In this document: in pieces, positions 58,815-64,000 of the stretch | How the letters are laid out: the number at the start of each line of letters is the position of its first letter | Position numbering within the stretch: position 1 is the stretch's first letter | DNA from: Apoderus coryli | Lineage: Eukaryota > Arthropoda > Insecta > Coleoptera > Attelabidae | Length of the DNA stretch: 64,000 nt | Reading direction: 5' to 3' | Assembly (NCBI GenBank): GCA_911728435.2 | Contig: OU452199.1 | Location: 45,440,067-45,504,066, forward strand | Notes under the pieces: generated by a model | What the model was told of the DNA's origin: nothing | Seen by the model: only the letters and a program-made list of their open reading frames with translations | The model's database searches: none | Position numbers and translations under genes: made by a program

Positions 58815-58885
58815 AACTCTTCAAAGTTTAAATAACTATTACCTATTCGTTTTAAGTGATATTTTGCACTCTTAATGCCAGCTTC

Positions 58886-60614
58886 CTATACTCCGCCGAA
58901 ATTTGGGGCATGTGCTGGTATAAAATGCCAAGTGATATTATCTTTACTTAGATCATTATAAATACAGTCTGATTGTTCCTTTAATAAATTTCTCAATTTA
59001 GCTAATTCAGTACAAGCTCCTACAAAATTAGTGCCGTTGTCGGAAAATATGTTTAATGGCTTTCCTCGACGGCTTATAAATCGTCTTAAAGATGCGAGAA
59101 AACACTCAGAGGTTAAGTCAGAAACCGCCTGCAGATGGACAGCCTTTGTAGCTAAACATATAAATAGACAGACATATGCTTTAACTATTTTAGGGTTCCT
59201 TGTTTTTGCATCCTTCAAATTAAAAGGGCCTGCGTAATCGACATAAAATGAACGTTTAATAACATTGCACGCCGCCACTGGATACTTTTCTTTATTATCG
59301 TCAGCTAATTTATGTAAGCAGCGTATAGCTAAGTAAGGGGCTGACGCCGTTCCATAAGTTACTGTATTCAATTCGTTGCAATCTACATTGTCATTCGGTT
59401 TTTCGCGCCAGAAAATTCTTTGGAATTTTCGTTGCTTAGGATTTATATCGATCATCCTATACATTTTCGAGATATCCGCTGTTATCACATAATTAAATTG
59501 CCTAAAATTTAACAAAATATTGAACAAATCGTTTTGTAAAGTGGGGCCGGTAAATTGTACATCATTTAGTGACAATCCGCTGTCGCTCTTCATCGAACCG
59601 TCAAAAACAACGCGAACTTTAGTTGTGCAACTACCTTCGCGAACCACAGCATGATGTGGCAAATAATAGTTGAGTTCTTCAGTTCCCGGTGCATCTATAA
59701 TTTTAGTCATGTGCCCTAGAGCTTCATACTCCTTCATGAATTGCTTATAGTCATTTAATAAATCAGGATTTCTTTGTAACCTACGTTCTTGAGAATAAAA
59801 TCGTTTAATCGCAAATTCTCGAGTATTACCTAAATTATCTATTTTGTTATTAAATGGAATATCAACGACAAAATTTCCCTTTTCACTGTGCTTTACTGTT
59901 TATAGGAAATTGTCTTCACAAATTTTGTCCGCCTCTGAATATATTTTATAATTGTTTTTAACTTCTTCCATTTTCCAAAATTTTTCAATTTGATTATTTA
60001 AAATGTTGTCAATATTTGTACTGACGCAACTGACATATTTGCTGTCACAAGAAATTGAATTTAAAGTACCTGCTATGTTCCATCCCAAAGCAGTATTTTG
60101 CATTACTAAATTTGAATTCTCGAGTTTAAATTGTCCGTTTTCTATAAGTTGCCAAAATATAGTTGAACCTAATAAAATATCAATAGGTCCTGATTTATTA
60201 AATTGTGGATCTGCTAAGGATTAATTTATCGGTATATTTAACCTAGAATTATCGAAAGATGCACGCGGTAAATTGTCTGTAATTCGCGGCAAAACTAAAC
60301 AAGATACTGACGTATTGTACTTTTTATTACACGAGAAAATATTGATAGTTGTAGAAAATTTAACGTTGGTCATTGCTTCGCCTACACCAACTATAGAATA
60401 ATTAACTTTATTCAATTGTATGTTTAATTGTTTACATGCTCGTTCTGATATAAAATTACTTTGCGATCCGCTATCTAATTGCGCCCGCCACTGGTGATAA
60501 TGCCCAGTACGATCTTGAATTTGAACTATCGCGGTTGACAACAACACCTGCGACGCACTCTTTGTAAAAGCTGCTGTTTCTGTTGAGCTTTGCGGGTACG
60601 AAAGAGGAGAAAGA
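58886..60614 (-). pseudogene. BEL/Pao pol: protease, reverse transcriptase, integrase fragments
   Basis: The protease frame (60547-60221) carries QWRAQLDSGSQSNFISERAC, the retroviral-type aspartic protease Asp. After a stop, ADPQFNKSGPIDILLGS continues, then further stops near 59900. The frame 59737-58886 begins within the RT N-terminal region and has VRVVFDGSMKSDSG, the palm Asp in VITADISKMYRMI and TYGTASAPYLAIRCLHKLA, then SFYVD. Directly after VD it reads YAGPFNLKD: the second half of RT, the RNase H and the integrase zinc region are gone. The integrase core remains, with ATKAVHLQAVSDLTSE, FSDNGTNFVGA and HFIPAHAPNFGGV, then TAG where family members have Trp, followed by EAGIKSAKYHLKRI in frame. 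Not functional. Confidence 0.9.
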
Positions 60615-60621
60615 GTAAGAC

Positions 60622-60659
60622 CATAGAATAAGAAAGTTAGCTAGCTTTCTTATTCTATG
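60622..60659. mobile_element. 38-bp palindromic insertion made of P-type element ends
   Basis: The outer 15 bases (CATAGAATAAGAAAG) and their inverted copy surround an 8-bp centre. The outer sequence is the same as the left end of the P-type element at 28433. GTAAGAC flanks both sides (615-621 and 660-666 after 60000). Taking out the 38 bp plus one flank copy (45 bp, 15 codons) restores the gag-pol reading frame, so this is a true insertion into the BEL element. Confidence 0.85.
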
Positions 60660-61370
60660 GTAAGACTATTGTTTGACATTGCCGACACAGCTAAGACGCT
60701 TGCAGTTACATTTTCTGGGAGTGCAGTGTTGCCGCTGTTACTTGGAATATTTTGATTAGTCGTATTACTTTGCTTGTTATCAATATGCAACAATGTATTG
60801 TGAGCATTGTTACACTTCCTACATTTTGATGATTGACAATTTTTTGATACATGGTTTGGTTTTAAACAGTTATTACATAATTTAAGTTTTTTAACTTCGC
60901 TTATCCTTAAATTCTGCGAAAGTTTTAGAAATTTTTCACATTGGTATATTGTATGATTTTCGTTACAAAAATAACAACTAAATTTACTATTATTCGTGCT
61001 AAAATATGCATTAGCGCGCGTTTTTGTTTTATCGATTTCAACTTTATTTTTGTAATCGAATTTATTAAATCGTCCGCGTTTGGCCTCAATTTTGCCAACT
61101 ACATCGCATCGTTTCTTTAAAAAATTAAATAGATTCTCAAGTTTTACTTCTTCAATTGAAGCTCTGTAATTCTCCCATTCACGATATGTGTATGTATCGA
61201 CTTTTCTACAAACGATATGTATCAAAATAGTGTCCCATTGATCGATAGGTTCTCCTAACGATTTTAGAGACATTACATTCTTTTGGATAGTTTCTAGTAA
61301 TTGCCGCAATTCAGTATATGACTTTATTTATAGTAGGAAAATCAAGGATCGAATCTAGAATACTATGAAC
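60660..61370 (-). pseudogene. BEL/Pao gag, C-terminal part with zinc knuckles
   Basis: It continues gag after the 358-bp insertion: VHSILDSILDFPTINK, then a one-base shift near 61316, then ELRQLLETIQKNV and QWDTILIHIV. Zinc knuckles: CYFCNENHTIYQC (CX2CX4HX4C), CNNCLKPNHVSKNC (same spacing) and CRKCNNAHNTLLH (CX2CX3HX4H). It runs into the protease, interrupted by the 38-bp insertion, which supplies the stop at 60650. Confidence 0.9.
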
Positions 61371-61382
61371 AATAACTTTATT

Positions 61383-61740
61383 TGTAAAAGGATGTGTTTG
61401 GCGACATCTAGTTTTATCGTTGGTAGTACGCCGAGTGAACAACAGTTCCTATTTCGGCTGCCTGGGAGGTCTCTGACCCCATAAAGCAACTACCAACACA
61501 TAGACGCGCCGATACTCCCTTAAGCGGGATCGCATATATTATCATCATATTACCATCTTTTTACACATCTGTACCGTGTGTGGTATATACCACATTATTT
61601 ACGAGAGTTTGGCTGTCAACTACTGACCGATCACCACTGATGAGTCGTGGATCGACGAAACGGCCGTCTGGTGAAAGTATAGTGGTTGACAGACAAACTC
61701 TCGGATTTTAAGTCTTGTTTTGTTAAACAAGCCCATTTCA
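61383..61740 (+). mobile_element. 358-bp hammerhead-bearing insertion (retrozyme- or Penelope-like)
   Basis: The insertion in gag is bounded by 12-bp direct repeats AATAACTTTATT (61371-61382 and 61741-61752). Gag reads through in frame if one repeat copy and the insert are removed (NKVI joins VHSILDS). It has no coding frame and no terminal inverted repeats. It carries a complete hammerhead motif on the plus strand. Long duplications fit target-primed integration. The size is within the few-hundred-base range of known animal retrozymes. Confidence 0.85.
61602..61703 (+). ncRNA. type I hammerhead ribozyme motif
   Basis: The conserved core is complete: CTGATGA (61637-61643), stem II GTCG/CGAC closed by TGGAT (61644-61656), GAAA (61657-61660), and stem III ACGGCCGT ending in the cleavage triplet GTC (61666-61668), so cleavage would fall between 61668 and 61669. 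Stem I pairs CACCA with TGGTG, has an internal loop, then TGTCAACTAC with GTGGTTGACA and CGAGAGTTTG with CAAACTCTCG. Stem III is self-complementary without a real loop, as in hammerheads known to work as dimers in repetitive elements. Activity is inferred, not shown. Confidence 0.9.
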
Positions 61741-62283
61741 AATAACTTTATTATTTTCATAGCGCTCTAACAGTAATTTCCACGCTATTGTATAATTGAT
61801 ATCCTCGACTTCCATTGTGGCAAGCTCTGGCAACGCCTCGAATGTGACTGAACTTTTTAAATAATACATTTTCCTAGAATCTGATAAACTTTTATTTGAA
61901 TCGATTATGTCTTTAAATGTATCTTTAAAGGAAAGCCATTTTTCGTATTTGCCGTCAAAAACTGGCAAGTTGATAGCCGGTAATTTAATATTCGATATTG
62001 GTTTTTCATTATTAGCTATAGTGGTATTTAAAATTGTTTGATTGTTAAAATTATGCAATAGTTCTGTAATAGCACTTAATAGGGAAAAGTATTTGGAATC
62101 AAACTCCGACCTTTCTCTATCATTATCGTCATTAGAAGAATCAGAAATAAATTCAATATTGTCTTGATCGATATTGTCGTGATTGATTGAATTGAAATAG
62201 TTTTCTGCTCTAGTTAAATTAGACTTGATTCTTCCCCTTTGGAAGATTAATTGAGATAAATTGACTGAAGACTCTGTCGACAT
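61741..62283 (-). pseudogene. BEL/Pao gag, N-terminal part
   Basis: Starts at ATG 62283 (MSTESSVNLSQLIFQRGRI) and holds the DUF1759-type capsid region: KLPAINLPVFDGKYEKWLSF, KDTFKDIIDSNKSLSDSRKM, YYLKSSVTFEALPEL and AWKLLLERYENNKVI. The frame is cut by the 358-bp insertion. The leader between 62283 and 62620 has about two copies of a GCCGCCGACGCTA-containing repeat of 34-37 bp. Confidence 0.92.
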
Positions 62284-62620
62284 TATTGTTCAAATTGAAT
62301 AGCACTCGATAGAATATAGAATAATACTAGGAAAATGGAACGGACTCACTTGATTTTAATCCCGTACGCCAATGGCAGTCTCTTCTTGCTTCTTAACCAA
62401 CTGTTTCAGAACCAAAGGGACCCGACGCTAGGAGTTTTCTTTGTGTCAAATGCCGCCGACGCTAGAAGTTCTCTTTATGTGTAAATGCCGCCGACGCTAT
62501 ACTCTCAATTGTTTGATTGTTGATGCGCACTAGACTTGCGCACGTGTCTTATTGTAGTACTTGTTTAATAATTTAACTTCTGAATTGTTTGTAATTGCAC
62601 TTATTAATTACTGTCGCGTA

Positions 62621-62641
62621 CAGATCCGGCTCGAAGGACCA
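62621..62641 (-). promoter_or_regulatory. primer-binding site of the BEL element, tRNA-Arg type
   Basis: The minus strand reads TGGTCCTTCGAGCCGGATCTG six bases after the LTR end. It is complementary to a tRNA 3' end of the tRNA-Arg kind (CCGGCTCGAAGGACCA), used by many insect BEL elements to prime reverse transcription. Confidence 0.8.
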
Positions 62642-62647
62642 ATTTTA

Positions 62648-63024
62648 TGTTAATAACATTAGTTAATTATTAACCAAATAACAAAATTTCTTTTGCTGTT
62701 GTTTGAAAGTTTCCTTTCATGGACTATACACAACACATAACTAATCTTTCTCTTTGGAAATGAAATTATAACACGACGATACTATTTAGTTAAATTATTT
62801 AATTTAGTAATTATTTTAAAAACATATAACAATTAAAAGAAAAACAAATACAAATTTTGCGAAGTATAATAAACGCGTCTGTTTTCAACGAAAGGCGGCA
62901 ATCGAATCTTTTTCTCTGTCTATATCGTGCTCACTTCTTTTTGCCTAAACACAGCTTGCATTACAGTGATGCCAGACGGTGAATGAATTTATAAAATAAA
63001 TAAAAATGCAGGGTTGCATTAACA
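62648..63024 (-). repeat. 5' LTR of the BEL element
   Basis: 377 bp beginning TGTTAATGCAACCC and ending ATGTTATTAACA on the minus strand, with the short inverted ends TGTTAA/TTAACA, placed directly before the primer-binding site. The limits come from these ends, since no second LTR is present for comparison. The outer edge abuts the 10-bp satellite. Confidence 0.75.
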
Positions 63025-63030
63025 GCATGT

Positions 63031-64000
63031 CTGACTCATTTTGACTCACTTTGACTCACTTTACCTCATTTTGACTCACTTTGACTCACTTTACCCCATT
63101 TTGACTCACTTTACCTCATTTTGACTCACTTTGACTCACTTTACCTCACTTTGACTCACTTTGTCTCACTTTGACTCACTTTGACTCTCTTTGACTCACT
63201 TTGACTCACTTTGACTCACTTTGACTCACTTTGACTCATTTTTACTCACTTTGACACATTTTTACTCACTTTGACTCACTTTACCTCACTTTGACTCACT
63301 TTATCTCATTTTGACTCATTTTGACTCACTTTACCTCACTTTACCTCATTTTGACTCACTTTGACTCACTTTACCTCATTTTGACTCAATTTGACTCACT
63401 TTACCTCATTTTGACTCACTTTACCTCATTTTGACTCAGTTTGACTCATTTTGACTCACTTTACCTCATTTTGACTCACTTTGAGTCACTTTGACTCACT
63501 TTACCTCATTTTGACTCAATTTGACTCACTTTGACTCACTTTACCTCACTTTGACTCACTTTATCTCATTTTGACTCATTTTGACTCACTTTACCTCACT
63601 TTACCTCATTTTGACTCACTTTGACTCACTTTACCTCATTTTGACTCAATTTGACTCACTTTACCTCATTTTGACTCACTTTACCTCATTTTGACTCACT
63701 TTGACTCATTTTGACTCACTTTACCTCATTTTGACTCACTTTGACTCACTTTGACTCACTTTACCTCATTTTGACTCAATTTGACTCACTTTGACTCACT
63801 TTACCCCATTTTGACTCAATTTGACTCACTTTACCTCATTTTGACTAACTTTACCTCACTTTGACTCATTTTGACTCACTTTACCTCATTTTGACTCACT
63901 TTGACTCACTTTGGCTCAGTTTGACTCATTTTGACTCACTTTGACTCACTTTACCTCATTTTGACTCACTTTGACTCATTTTGACTCACTTTATCTCATT
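63031..64000 (+). repeat. 10-bp satellite (TTGACTCACT)n with 260-bp higher-order repeat
   Basis: 97 consecutive 10-bp units with no indel, reaching the window edge. The main unit is TTGACTCACT, with variants TTACCTCATT, TTGACTCATT, TTGACTCAAT and TTACCTCACT. The order of variants repeats with a 260-bp (26-unit) shift: the run from 63281 recurs from 63541 with few changes. Many units contain TGACTCA. Confidence 0.95.

Larger units (their letters stand above)
58815..63024 (-). mobile_element. BEL/Pao LTR retrotransposon, defective, 3' end missing
   Basis: Minus-strand order from the right: LTR 63024-62648, primer-binding site, leader, gag from 62283, protease, reverse transcriptase, integrase, cut off at about 58815 where the tandem repeat begins. 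The 3' LTR is absent. Two foreign insertions lie inside (61383-61740 and 60622-60659). A deletion joins reverse transcriptase to integrase at about 59236-59241. Nonsense changes and shifts occur in every gene. Gag, protease, RT and integrase signatures all match BEL/Pao. Confidence 0.92.

Overview
The window is AT-rich, intron- and transposon-laden chromosomal DNA from an arthropod, almost certainly an insect. The evidence is a host gene of the Sidestep family of cell-adhesion proteins, split into small GT-AG exons, plus a mix of copia, BEL/Pao, P, Transib, mariner and several LINE elements. The species cannot be fixed from the sequence.

Host gene. Eight minus-strand exons between 37160 and 14929 join in frame into 419 codons. 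They encode four successive Ig domains (one V-set, then three further Ig domains), each built from two exons and each keeping both cysteines. The signal-peptide exon and the later exons (further extracellular part, membrane segment, cytoplasmic tail) were not found, so the gene runs past what can be recognised here. Its introns hold a LINE with RNase H, a defective Transib, a mariner relic, a P-type element and an RTE-like LINE.

Left end (1-14.1 kb). A LINE reverse transcriptase runs off the left edge (minus strand). It is followed by a copia pol with a 938-codon open frame but no gag or protease. At 11622-14092 a gene resembling the insect DUF7869 family, with an RNase H-like DDE/D look, lies between 27-bp perfect terminal inverted repeats and 4-bp target duplications. 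It looks like an autonomous DNA transposon.

Middle (14-42 kb). Beyond the host exons there is a 1659-bp internally deleted Transib, whose ends begin with the V(D)J heptamer CACAGTG and which has a CGACG target duplication. There is also a 2557-bp P-type element with THAP remnants and 8-bp target duplications, a 77-nt near-perfect palindrome, and LINE copies with tetra- or trinucleotide 3' tails.

Right end (42-64 kb). A long gene-poor stretch carries short inverted-repeat elements and a composite tandem repeat with a 164-bp unit. A minus-strand BEL/Pao element follows. It has one LTR, a tRNA-Arg-type primer site, broken gag and protease, and a deletion that fuses reverse transcriptase to integrase. 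Two small insertions sit in it: a 38-bp palindrome made of little more than the P-type element's two ends, and a 358-bp insertion carrying a complete type I hammerhead ribozyme motif. The window ends in a 10-bp satellite (TTGACTCACT) with a 260-bp higher-order period.
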